From contig JBFKOL010000232.1 in the NCBI GenBank assembly GCA_041628815.1, positions 1-6,987 of the forward strand: DNA of 6,987 nucleotides, written 5' to 3'. A program made the position numbers and the translations under genes. Shown one piece after another: positions 1-6,344 of the stretch. Source of the stretch: JBFKOL01 sp041628815 (GTDB lineage: Bacteria > Bacteroidota > Bacteroidia > Chitinophagales > Saprospiraceae). The notes beneath the pieces are model-generated. The model saw nothing but the letters and a program-made list of their open reading frames with translations. It had not been told where the DNA came from and searched no databases. How positions within the stretch are numbered: the first letter of the stretch is position 1; the number at the start of each line of letters is the position of its first letter.

Positions 1-102
1 ATACACCTCAACAAAGGTGAAGAAGTTCACGCCGATGCCTTCCAGGGACACCTTGACGTCCTCAAACTTGGACTCCCTGATAATGGCCTCTATTTTTTTC
101 AT
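1..102 (-). CDS. P-II family nitrogen regulator, N-terminal 34 residues (partial)
   Basis: This is the first part of a P-II signalling protein, which in this family is a trimer that senses 2-oxoglutarate and ATP/ADP and controls ammonium transport or nitrogen metabolism enzymes. The reading frame starts with ATG at 102-100 and stays open to the left edge. The visible residues begin MKKIEAIIR, the typical first beta strand of GlnB/GlnK proteins. They continue with a helix (about residues 12-22, FEDVKVSLEGIG) and a second strand containing NFFTF and EV, just before where the T-loop would begin. The NFFTF version is one I associate with Bacteroidota P-II proteins rather than the GMT version of proteobacterial GlnB. 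The T-loop, and therefore any uridylylation site, lies outside the window, as does any ammonium transporter partner, so a choice between glnB and glnK is not possible. The family call is confident because the start, frame and conserved block all agree. Confidence 0.85.
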   Translation of the reverse strand, partial: MKKIEAIIRESKFEDVKVSLEGIGVNFFTFVEVY

Positions 103-159
103 AACTATGGTTAATTAGAGAATGGAATAATTACTTTCGAGGGCAATGTTATGGAGCAC

Positions 160-191
160 CAAACGCAAAACAGAGCTTTATTCTACTCCAA
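160..191 (-). promoter_or_regulatory. candidate Bacteroidota-type promoter for the P-II gene
   Basis: On the minus strand there is a TTG at 191-189, then 21 bases, then TGCGTTTG at 167-160. The Bacteroidota primary sigma factor consensus is TTG, 19-21 bases, TAnnTTTG, so this matches spacing and seven of eight specified or free positions (G replaces A at the second base). Transcription would start near 153 and give a leader of roughly 50 bases before the ATG at 102. No equally good promoter was found on the plus strand for the divergent gene at 265. The rest of the 103-264 spacer is AT-rich with no clear repeat. Confidence 0.35.
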
Positions 192-264
192 ATGTTATCT
201 TTAATGAAAGTTTTACTTCGTATGATTAATTGAGAATCAATAGGTTAGATCTTTTAATCGTGTT

Positions 265-1809
265 ATGCCAATATCCAATACTCAATTACTTTTCGGGCTT
301 ATAAAATCGCTGACAAAGGCAGATAAGCGGAATTTTAAACTTTATGCGAAGCGCATTCAGGGTGACGAGAGCATGAAGTTCATTCAGTTATTTGAGGTCA
401 TGGATAAGCTGAAAGAACTGGATGAAGAACGCATTTTGAAGAAGCTCGATGGCATTGACAGGGCGCAGTTTTCCAATCTAAAAAGGCACCTTTATAAACA
501 AATTCTTACAAGTCTCAGGCTGATCCACATCACCCGCATTAAGTCTATTGAGATCAGGGAGCAAATTGACTTTGCTCATGTGCTTTATTCCAAAGGTTTG
601 TACCAACAAAGTTTGAAAATTCTGCAAAGGGCAAAGCGTATTGCCGACGAAAACGACCTGGATTTACTGGTGCTGGAAATAATTGAATTTCAAAAGATCA
701 TAGAGTCACGACACATAACCCATACCGGACCAATAAAAAACGATGCCTTAACTGTTGAAGCACGTGATCGCCTTGACAAGGTCTATAAGTCGGTAGTCTT
801 GTCCAACTTGCGTGTCAGGCTTCACGGATATTACATAGCAAACAGTCATGTGAAGAATGAGCAGGAAAAAGGAGAGATCATGAAGTTCTTTAATGAAAAC
901 ATGAGCTCAATAAACTATTCCGCCTTGGGTGACCTGGATCGGGTGTACCTTTATCAATCCTACGTCTGGTATTACTATATTCTGCTCGATTTTCACAAGT
1001 GTTTTGAATATGCCAGGCGATGGGTCCAAACCATTGAGGCAAACCAAGACCTAATGCGACAGGATCCGGATCTTTACATGAGGGGATTTCATTACCTGCT
1101 GACGGCAGCGCACAATCTTGGTGACCTCGAAAACCTCGTGTACTACCTTGATATCTTAGAGCGGTTCAGGAAGTCGAATTATGCCAAGTTCAATGAAAAT
1201 TCAAAGATCTTTTCTTTTCTGTACGTTCACTGGGCGCGTTTCAATGTTCATTTTCTAAAGGGGACGTTCGGTGATGGTCTTCAGTTGATTCCAAGGACCA
1301 TGAGAAGGATCAACAGGTACCGCGAAAGGATCGCCCCACATCGCATTATGGTCTTATATTACAAAATTGCATGGATGTACCTGGCCAATGGTGATTCTGG
1401 CAAGGCCATCACATACATCAACAAGATCCTTAACGAGGGACAAGGCCATTTCCGGGCGGATATTCAGGCCTACACCAGGCTCTTGTTCCTCATGGCCCAT
1501 TATGATGACGACAATATAGACCTGCTGCCATATCTGGTCAACACCACAGACTCTTTCTTTAAAAAGTCCATTGTACGCAACAAGCTACAGGATGCCACAC
1601 TGTCATTTTTCAAAAAGGTCGGCACCGTAAGTATTTCGAAGCGCCACCAGATGCTGGTGGATTTTAAAGAAACGCTGGAAGAGATTCGAAAGGATCCCTA
1701 TGAACAACGCGCATTTTCCTACCTTGATATCTACAGTTGGACAAGGGCGAAAATAGAGAGAAAACCTGTCGCGGCAATAGTGCGTTCAGAACCTGTAATC
1801 CATGCATAA
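265..1809 (+). CDS. uncharacterised helical-repeat (TPR-like) protein, 514 aa
   Basis: I cannot assign a function. The protein is 514 residues, has no signal peptide or membrane segment, and should be cytoplasmic. It is strongly helical and rich in Tyr, Leu, Arg and Lys. An N-terminal block (about 1-95) contains TKADKRNFKLYAKR and a basic amphipathic stretch, NLKRHLYKQILTSLRLIH (71-88), which resembles a conserved feature of unnamed Bacteroidota proteins I have seen. After it come helix pairs spaced like tetratricopeptide repeats, for example LYSKGLYQQSLKILQRAK (107-124) and YLANGDSGKAITYINKIL (372-389). No catalytic motif is visible, which favours a scaffold or protein-binding role, but that is inference. 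The ATG at 265 is chosen because the conserved-looking N-terminus follows it directly; there is no Shine-Dalgarno sequence, as is usual in this phylum. The gene stands alone between a divergent P-II gene and a convergent operon, and ends at a terminator hairpin, so it is probably monocistronic. Confidence 0.8.
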   Translation: MPISNTQLLFGLIKSLTKADKRNFKLYAKRIQGDESMKFIQLFEVMDKLKELDEERILKKLDGIDRAQFSNLKRHLYKQILTSLRLIHITRIKSIEIREQIDFAHVLYSKGLYQQSLKILQRAKRIADENDLDLLVLEIIEFQKIIESRHITHTGPIKNDALTVEARDRLDKVYKSVVLSNLRVRLHGYYIANSHVKNEQEKGEIMKFFNENMSSINYSALGDLDRVYLYQSYVWYYYILLDFHKCFEYARRWVQTIEANQDLMRQDPDLYMRGFHYLLTAAHNLGDLENLVYYLDILERFRKSNYAKFNENSKIFSFLYVHWARFNVHFLKGTFGDGLQLIPRTMRRINRYRERIAPHRIMVLYYKIAWMYLANGDSGKAITYINKILNEGQGHFRADIQAYTRLLFLMAHYDDDNIDLLPYLVNTTDSFFKKSIVRNKLQDATLSFFKKVGTVSISKRHQMLVDFKETLEEIRKDPYEQRAFSYLDIYSWTRAKIERKPVAAIVRSEPVIHA

Positions 1810-1845
1810 AAAAAGCCGCACGTGAGAAACCATGTGCGGCTTTTT
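1810..1845. terminator. bidirectional intrinsic terminator between convergent genes
   Basis: A near-perfect inverted repeat has its left arm at 1810-1824 and right arm at 1831-1845, with the six-base loop AGAAAC. The core GCCGCAC pairs with GTGCGGC. It is flanked by an A-run on the left and a T-run on the right, so a T-tract follows the stem on either strand. On plus all 15 positions can pair, with one G-U wobble (1822 with 1833). On minus that position becomes an A-C mismatch, so the plus-strand version is slightly stronger. It starts one base after the stop codon of the 514-residue gene and lies 20 bases beyond the stop codon of the minus-strand metallopeptidase gene, so it can end both transcripts. 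Confidence 0.9.
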
Positions 1846-1865
1846 ACTTGACGGAATTTTATTTA

Positions 1866-2558
1866 TTATTCCCTGTTCATAAATAGCAGCAGGAAATACA
1901 AGAACATGACCAGAGCGGACAATGCACTTGCTATATAAGTCATAGCAGCCCACCACAGGGCATCCTTGGCACCATCGTATTCCATTCCTTGCGTAGTGCC
2001 GGTATTATCCAGCCAGACAAGTGCTCTTCTACTGGCATCGAACTCTACTGGCAAAGTGACCAGCGCAAAAAGCGCGGTGATCCCGAAGGTCACCACAAGG
2101 GCTAGCATAAGTATGTTGCCAATGTAGCCCGCTCCGGCACCCATGCCAAAAATGAATCCAAGGAATAGAAGTTGCTGAAGAGAAGACGAAGCCTGGACAG
2201 CCGGGACAAGAGCAGACCGCACCTTAAGCATTTGATATGCCTCGGCGTGTTGTACTGCATGGCCGCATTCATGGGCAGCCACGGCTGCTGCAGAAATACT
2301 CCTTCCCTGGTACACCTCGGGACTGAGTGATACAGTCTTTTTCAATGGATTGTAATGATCGCTCAGGAATCCTCTACCCTCAACGATTTTTACATCGTGA
2401 ATACCATAGTAGGATAGCATGTCTCTTGCAATCTGAGCCCCTGACTTACCAGATCTGAGCCCCATCTTGCTGTACTTTTTGAATTTTCCTTTTAACCTGG
2501 AACTGACGACCAATCCAATAAGGGTGGCAGCTCCAATGATTACATAATATCCCAACAT
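1866..2558 (-). CDS. YugP-type membrane zinc metallopeptidase
   Basis: A putative neutral zinc metallopeptidase of the family typified by Bacillus YugP (Pfam Zn_peptidase_2), 230 residues, close to the usual family length. It has an N-terminal membrane segment (about 3-20), a short soluble part with DHYNP (67-71) and the zinc-binding HECGH (96-100; His96 and His100 as ligands, Glu97 as catalytic base), and then hydrophobic segments at about 128-146, 148-168 and 203-227. The family block LPVEFDASRRAL lies at 169-180; its Glu172 is a plausible third zinc ligand, by analogy with the HExxH plus downstream Glu arrangement of other integral membrane metallopeptidases. The active site should face one side of the inner membrane. 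Substrates of this family are not established to my knowledge. The gene follows serS after only 11 bases, so it is probably cotranscribed with it, and it ends at the shared terminator. The family call is firm; the physiological role is unknown. Confidence 0.9.
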   Translation of the reverse strand: MLGYYVIIGAATLIGLVVSSRLKGKFKKYSKMGLRSGKSGAQIARDMLSYYGIHDVKIVEGRGFLSDHYNPLKKTVSLSPEVYQGRSISAAAVAAHECGHAVQHAEAYQMLKVRSALVPAVQASSSLQQLLFLGFIFGMGAGAGYIGNILMLALVVTFGITALFALVTLPVEFDASRRALVWLDNTGTTQGMEYDGAKDALWWAAMTYIASALSALVMFLYFLLLFMNRE

Positions 2559-2569
2559 GAGATTAACTT

Positions 2570-3856
2570 TTAGCTTTTGTGTTTAATTAGTTCAAATTTA
2601 GTGTATGGCACCAGTACATCTGGTACTTTAACGCCAGTCGCTCCCTGATTGTTTTCGAGCAGAGCCGCCATGATCCTGGCAAGTGCCAACGCACTTCCGT
2701 TCAGCGTATGTGCCAGTTGCTTCTTTCCATCGGCATCTTTATACCGCAGTTTTAACCGATTCGATTGGAATGTCTCGAAATTGGACACTGAACTTACTTC
2801 CAACCATTTTTTTTGTGCTCCCGAAAATACTTCAAAGTCATAAGTAAGTGCCGAAGTAAATCCAAGATCACCACCGCATAAACGCAAAACACGGTATGGC
2901 AGTTCCAATTTGTCGAGCAATGTGCCCACATATTCGACCATTTCCTCCAACGCATCATATGAACGTGTTGATTCTGTAACCTGTACGATTTCCACCTTGT
3001 CGAATTGGTGAACCCTGTTAAGACCTTTTACATCTGCGCCGTAGGACCCGGCTTCACGCCTGAAACATGGTGTATATCCAGTCATTTTGACAGGCAATTG
3101 ATCCAGGTCGAGTACTACATCTCTTAGAATATTGGTCAGGGGAACTTCTGCGGTAGGAATCAGATACAGGTTATCCGTTTGTACATGATACATCTGCCCC
3201 TCTTTATCGGGAAGTTGCCCGGTGGCGCGTGCTGAAGCTTCATTAACCATAAGGGGAGGGATAAATTCTTCGTATCCCGCCTTGGCTCCTTCATCAAGAA
3301 AAAAGGCAACCAGAGCCCGTTGCAGTTGTGCGCCGGGGCCGCGGAATACTGGAAATCCCGGACCAGTAAGTTTTGTTCCCATCTCGAAATCCAGAATGCC
3401 AAATTCCTTGCCCAATTCCCAATGCGGAAGAGCTCCTTCATGAAGGGTTGGCATGTGGCCGCTGGTTTTTACGACCTGATTATCCTCAGCCGTACTGCCG
3501 GCAGGTACTGTGGGGTGGGGAACATTCGGAATGGAAAGCAACAATTCTTCGATCTGGGTCAGCACCTCGCGTTGTGCTTCGTCAAATTTTTTGCTTTCTT
3601 CTTTTATCCGGGCTACTTGAGTTTTGGCTTCTTCCGCCTCAACAGTCTTTCCTTTTTTGTACCAACTGCCGATCTGTCGCGATAGTTGATTCACTTGTCG
3701 AAGGAGTTCATCAAGCGAAGTCTGGTTGTTCTTTCGTTTGTCATCCAACTGTACCACCCGGTCCAGAATGGAAAGTTCGTCATCTGAATAACCCCTCACC
3801 TTAAGTCGTTTAGCAATGTACGAGCGTTCTTCCCTTATTCTTTGTATTGTGATCAT
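2570..3856 (-). CDS. serS: seryl-tRNA synthetase
   Basis: A class II aminoacyl-tRNA synthetase that activates serine with ATP and charges tRNA-Ser, and also tRNA-Sec where present. It acts in the cytoplasm as a homodimer. The 428 residues match the roughly 430 of bacterial SerRS. Residues about 25-108 form the long antiparallel coiled-coil arm that contacts the long variable arm of tRNA-Ser. The catalytic domain follows, with the serine-binding TAE (235-237), motif 2 with FRREAGS (265-271) and VHQFDKVE (282-289), the stretch EVSSVSNFETFQSNR (353-367), and motif 3 with TLNGSALALARIMAALLE (384-401). All expected catalytic residues appear present and the frame is intact. The ATG at 3856-3854 gives the normal N-terminus (MITIQRIREE). 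It is the first gene of a two-gene minus-strand unit with the YugP-type peptidase and is divergent from rho. Confidence 0.98.
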   Translation of the reverse strand: MITIQRIREERSYIAKRLKVRGYSDDELSILDRVVQLDDKRKNNQTSLDELLRQVNQLSRQIGSWYKKGKTVEAEEAKTQVARIKEESKKFDEAQREVLTQIEELLLSIPNVPHPTVPAGSTAEDNQVVKTSGHMPTLHEGALPHWELGKEFGILDFEMGTKLTGPGFPVFRGPGAQLQRALVAFFLDEGAKAGYEEFIPPLMVNEASARATGQLPDKEGQMYHVQTDNLYLIPTAEVPLTNILRDVVLDLDQLPVKMTGYTPCFRREAGSYGADVKGLNRVHQFDKVEIVQVTESTRSYDALEEMVEYVGTLLDKLELPYRVLRLCGGDLGFTSALTYDFEVFSGAQKKWLEVSSVSNFETFQSNRLKLRYKDADGKKQLAHTLNGSALALARIMAALLENNQGATGVKVPDVLVPYTKFELIKHKS

Positions 3857-3875
3857 AATGCCTTAAAATGAAGCG

Positions 3876-3912
3876 CAAAGGTTCAATAAATATTTTGTTT
3901 TTGATGTTTCAA
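3876..3912 (-). promoter_or_regulatory. weak candidate promoter for serS
   Basis: On the minus strand AACCTTTG (3883-3876) matches the Bacteroidota -7 element TAnnTTTG except at the first base, and is followed by CGC. The nearest upstream TTG (3912-3910) is 26 bases away, longer than the usual 19-21, so the -33 part is doubtful. A start near 3869 would leave a leader of only about a dozen bases before the serS ATG at 3856. Confidence 0.3.
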
Positions 3913-3921
3913 TTCTTGAAA
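3907..3921. repeat. short inverted repeat TTTCAA-TTC-TTGAAA in the serS-rho spacer
   Basis: Six-base perfect arms (3907-3912 and 3916-3921) around a three-base centre lie midway between the two divergent promoter-like elements, directly followed by the palindrome ATTTAAAT (3921-3928). It could be an operator for a dimeric regulator acting on serS, rho or both. In such AT-rich sequence it could also arise by chance. No known operator consensus is claimed. Confidence 0.25.
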
Positions 3922-3929
3922 TTTAAATG

Positions 3930-3937
3930 TATTTTTG
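3930..3937 (+). promoter_or_regulatory. candidate -7 promoter element for rho
   Basis: TATTTTTG matches the Bacteroidota -7 consensus TAnnTTTG exactly and is followed by CGC, as in the rpmH promoter. The -33 TTG is not at the standard distance: the candidates lie 11 and 26 bases upstream (3916-3918 and 3901-3903). If used, transcription would start near 3943 and produce a leader of about 145 bases before the rho ATG, long enough for regulation in the leader. Confidence 0.45.
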
Positions 3938-3938
3938 C

Positions 3939-3970
3939 GCGGATTTAATGCTACTCTTTTCAGAATCCGC
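3939..3970 (+). repeat. inverted repeat near the predicted start of the rho leader
   Basis: GCGGATT (3939-3945) is perfectly complementary to AATCCGC (3964-3970), with 18 bases between. The left arm overlaps the predicted transcription start region (about 3943), so it would form a full RNA hairpin only if transcription starts a few bases earlier than estimated; otherwise it may act as DNA. It has no following T-run, so it is not an intrinsic terminator. The remaining leader (3971-4087) shows only short weak complementarities such as TCCG and CGGA, and I recognise no riboswitch in it. Confidence 0.3.
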
Positions 3971-4087
3971 TCCGAAATCTTATCGCAAAAAATACTTCAC
4001 GATCGGACGGCAGTTCTAGATTAAGAATGAAAAACTCCGAAACATAGGACCTATTCATCAAACCGTACTTTTAAAACTCCTTAGACT

Positions 4088-5650
4088 ATGTATGATATTT
4101 TGCAATTGAATGAAATGTTGGTACCTGAATTAAGGGATATTGCAGAAAGCCTGGGTATGAAATCTTACAAAAGATTGAGCAAGCAGGATTTGATCTACAA
4201 AATCCTCGACCAGCAAGCCATCGAACCAGAAAAAGCAAAGGAACATAAACAAAAAGAAGAAAGTACCAACGGTGCTACGCCAAAGGATTCCGGCAATCAT
4301 TCTCCAGAGAGAGCCAAAAGGGAAGTCAAAGAGGAAAAAACGGAGCCTAAAAAAACTGAGGACGTAGTGGGTGAAGTCAAAGAGAGCTCTGCTAAGGAAG
4401 GACAGGGACGGGGAAGACGTCAGCGAGAAGATCAGAACAAAAGAGAGCGTCCTGCCAAAAAGGATCACGAGCATAAGCAGGAACGCGAAGTCAAGAAACG
4501 CGAAAAGGTAAAAAAGTTCAATGTCGAATTGGATGGTATCATAGAAGGGGAAGGAGTCCTTGAAATGATGCCCGACGGATATGGGTTTTTAAGATCTTCT
4601 GATTACAACTATTTGACCTCACCCGATGACATTTACGTTTCTCCTTCACAGATTAAGTTGTTTGGGTTGAAGACAGGGGATACCGTCAAGGGAGCCATTC
4701 GACCTCCGAAGGAAGGTGAAAAGTATTTCGCTTTGCTCAAGGTATCGATGATCAATGGTTTGAGCTCTGAGGCCATAAGGGACAGAGTACCGTTTGACTA
4801 TCTTACGCCGTTGTTCCCAACCGAGAAATTCAAACTGACATCGCATCCTGCCGGTAAGGACTATGGCAACAGGATGATCGACCTGTTTACACCCATCGGA
4901 AAAGGCCAGAGAGGTTTGATTGTTGCCCAACCCAAAACGGGAAAGACTTTTTTATTGAAAGATATAGCGAATGCGATCGCGGACAACCACCCGGAATGCT
5001 ACCTGATCGTTTTGTTAATTGATGAACGTCCGGAAGAGGTAACTGATATGAGAAGAAGTGTGCGTGCCGAAGTGATTTCATCAACTTTTGACGAACCTGC
5101 GGATAATCATGTTCGCGTGGCCAATATTGCTATCGAAAAAGCTAAACGACTGGTGGAATGCAACCATGACGTAGTTATTTTGCTCGACTCAATCACCCGT
5201 TTGGCACGAGCTTACAATACAGTTGCCCCTGCAAGCGGGAAAGTGCTTTCAGGAGGTGTGGAGGCCAATGCTTTACAAAAACCAAAGAAGTTTTTCGGTG
5301 CAGCCAGAAATATTGAAAACGGTGGATCGCTGACCATACTGGCGACTGCATTGATCGATACAGGGTCCCGGATGGATGAAGTAATATTTGAAGAATTCAA
5401 GGGTACTGGCAACATGGAACTACAGTTGGATCGCTCCCTTGCCAACAAGCGACTGTATCCATCCATCGACCTGACCAAGTCCAGTACGAGAAGGGAGGAG
5501 TTGCTGCTTGATGAGATGACATTACAGCGCATGTTTATCTTGAGAAAGCACCTGGCAGATATGAAGCCTGACGAAGCGATGGAGTTTCTCAGGAAATATA
5601 TGATCGGTACGCAGAACAACGAAGAGTTCCTGGTATCCATGAATAGTTGA
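4088..5650 (+). CDS. rho: transcription termination factor Rho with a charged N-terminal insertion
   Basis: Rho is a hexameric RNA-dependent ATPase and helicase that ends transcription of untranslated RNA. This copy has 520 residues against about 419 in E. coli. Residues 1-43 form the Rho_N helical domain (LNEMLVPELRDIAESLG). Residues about 44-143 are a low-complexity, highly charged insertion rich in Lys, Glu and Arg, without hydrophobic core residues. The RNA-binding cold-shock-like domain follows (about 150-220), with GEGVLEMMPDGYGFLR and DIYVSPSQI. The ATPase domain carries Walker A AQPKTGKT (280-287), the IDERPEEVTDM block with the catalytic Glu (311-321), Walker B VVILLDSITRLARAYN (362-377), the Q-loop region LSGGVEANALQKPKKFFGAARN (in 387-408), and TRREELLL (467-474), where the arginine-finger region lies. 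Nothing needed for activity appears to be missing. The ATG at 4088 gives the usual MYDI-type Bacteroidota start. No intrinsic terminator follows, so readthrough into rpmH is possible. Confidence 0.98.
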   Translation: MYDILQLNEMLVPELRDIAESLGMKSYKRLSKQDLIYKILDQQAIEPEKAKEHKQKEESTNGATPKDSGNHSPERAKREVKEEKTEPKKTEDVVGEVKESSAKEGQGRGRRQREDQNKRERPAKKDHEHKQEREVKKREKVKKFNVELDGIIEGEGVLEMMPDGYGFLRSSDYNYLTSPDDIYVSPSQIKLFGLKTGDTVKGAIRPPKEGEKYFALLKVSMINGLSSEAIRDRVPFDYLTPLFPTEKFKLTSHPAGKDYGNRMIDLFTPIGKGQRGLIVAQPKTGKTFLLKDIANAIADNHPECYLIVLLIDERPEEVTDMRRSVRAEVISSTFDEPADNHVRVANIAIEKAKRLVECNHDVVILLDSITRLARAYNTVAPASGKVLSGGVEANALQKPKKFFGAARNIENGGSLTILATALIDTGSRMDEVIFEEFKGTGNMELQLDRSLANKRLYPSIDLTKSSTRREELLLDEMTLQRMFILRKHLADMKPDEAMEFLRKYMIGTQNNEEFLVSMNS

Positions 5651-5674
5651 TGTAAGGTATATGGTCCTGATATT

Positions 5675-5705
5675 TTGACAAGAAGGAAAATAAAACCTAA
5701 ATTTG
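5675..5705 (+). promoter_or_regulatory. near-consensus promoter for rpmH-rnpA
   Basis: TTGACA at 5675-5680 provides the -33 TTG. Twenty bases after that TTG comes TAAATTTG (5698-5705), an exact match to the Bacteroidota -7 element TAnnTTTG with the preferred spacing, followed by CGC. Transcription should begin near 5712, about 22 bases before the rpmH ATG. It lies in the 83-base gap after rho, so the ribosomal protein gene and those behind it have their own start independent of rho. Confidence 0.8.
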
Positions 5706-5733
5706 CGCCCCGTTTCGATGTAAATAGAGTCTT

Positions 5734-5889
5734 ATGAAAAGAACATTTCAACCATCAAGAAGAAAAAGAGCCAATAAACATGGCTTCAGGAGTCGTATGA
5801 GCTCTAAAAATGGAAGAGCTGTTCTATCCAACAGACGCGCCAAGGGAAGGGTTAAACTGACGGTGTCGGACGAAAAGAAATTGAAATAA
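5734..5889 (+). CDS. rpmH: 50S ribosomal protein L34
   Basis: L34 is a small, very basic protein of the large ribosomal subunit. The 51-codon frame begins MKRTFQPSRRKRANKHGFRS, the near-universal L34 signature, and continues with RMSSKNGRAVLSNRRAKGR (21-39), the conserved second half. A short tail, VKLTVSDEKKLK (40-51), makes it slightly longer than the 46-residue E. coli protein, as is common in Bacteroidota. The ATG at 5734 is fixed by the conserved N-terminus and the stop is TAA at 5887-5889. It sits 56 bases upstream of rnpA, the pairing found in most bacteria; dnaA and the replication origin, which adjoin this pair in many lineages, are not in this window. Expression is probably driven by the promoter at 5675-5705. 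Confidence 0.98.
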   Translation: MKRTFQPSRRKRANKHGFRSRMSSKNGRAVLSNRRAKGRVKLTVSDEKKLK

Positions 5890-5920
5890 TTCCGGTCTTC
5901 AGTAAATGATTCCCTATTTT

Positions 5921-5937
5921 TTGACCCAAAGGGTCGA
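5921..5937 (+). other. hairpin between rpmH and rnpA
   Basis: TTGACCC (5921-5927) pairs with GGGTCGA (5931-5937) around a three-base AAA loop, with six Watson-Crick pairs and one U-G wobble. It ends eight bases before the rnpA ATG (5946). A T-run precedes the stem instead of following it, so on plus it is not a terminator. It might be an RNA processing site, a stability element or a brake on rnpA translation; the sequence does not decide between these. Confidence 0.45.
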
Positions 5938-5945
5938 TCACGGGA

Positions 5946-6344
5946 ATGCAGCACAGCCTTAACAAGTCAGAAAGAATCAAATCCAAAAAAATCTTCGAAT
6001 GCCTATTCAGGCAAGGCAAGAGTTTGTTTTATTATCCCCTCAAGCTCGTCTATGTTCCTTTAACAGAAAATGACCAGCCCCCTCTTTTATTTGGCATTAG
6101 CGTACCGAAAAGGCTGCATAAAAAGGCTGCCGTAAGAAACCGTATCAAGCGGCTTGTCAGGGAGTCCTTCCGACGCAACAAACCATGGCTTTTAGACCGG
6201 CTTGACAAGAGCGGTAAATATGCATTGCTCTATATTTATCTCGCAAAGGAGGAGGAGTCCTATCACACTGTGGACCTATCTATAAAAAAACTCAATAGAA
6301 AATGGATCAAGATCGAGGCGTCTTCAGCCAACGGCGATTGCTGA
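5946..6344 (+). CDS. rnpA: ribonuclease P protein component
   Basis: The protein subunit of RNase P, which binds the catalytic RNA and the 5' leader of precursor tRNAs during 5' end maturation. It has 132 residues, a little over the roughly 120 typical of the family. The N-terminal part LNKSERIKSKKIFECLFRQGKS (5-26) is the usual start region, followed by beta strands (about 32-38 and 47-53) and SVPKRLHKKAAVRNRIKRLVRESFRR (in 52-77), which contains the signature RNR (64-66) helix that contacts the RNA. A final strand, YALLYIYLA (92-100), and C-terminal helix follow. It is very basic, as expected. The ATG at 5946 puts the conserved LNKSERI at the right distance from the start; no strong Shine-Dalgarno is present (ACGGGA just upstream). 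The last 43 bases overlap the next gene, suggesting translational coupling. Confidence 0.96.
   Translation: MQHSLNKSERIKSKKIFECLFRQGKSLFYYPLKLVYVPLTENDQPPLLFGISVPKRLHKKAAVRNRIKRLVRESFRRNKPWLLDRLDKSGKYALLYIYLAKEEESYHTVDLSIKKLNRKWIKIEASSANGDC

Noticed and set aside
132..203. Promoter-like sequences for the 514-residue gene: TACTTTCG (132-139) and TATCTTTA (196-203)
   Set aside because: Each has one mismatch to TAnnTTTG and neither has a TTG 19-21 bases upstream, so neither is better than chance in this AT-rich spacer.
3222..3804. Three overlapping plus-strand frames (3222-3443, 3320-3685, 3373-3804) opposite serS
   Set aside because: All are antisense to intact serS, overlap one another in different frames, and show no recognisable domain.
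4130..4474. Minus-strand 114-codon frame rich in Phe and Leu, looking like a membrane protein
   Set aside because: It is antisense to the Lys/Glu codons of the Rho insertion; AAA, GAA and AAG read as TTT, TTC and CTT on the other strand, which creates artificial Phe/Leu hydrophobicity.
5212..5751. Minus-strand 179-codon open frame antisense to the 3' half of rho and the rpmH promoter
   Set aside because: It lies opposite the highly conserved rho ATPase coding sequence, resembles no known family, and its Ser/Leu/Phe-rich composition is typical of an antisense shadow.
5748..5954. Minus-strand 68-codon frame over rpmH
   Set aside because: It is antisense to the unmistakable L34 gene.
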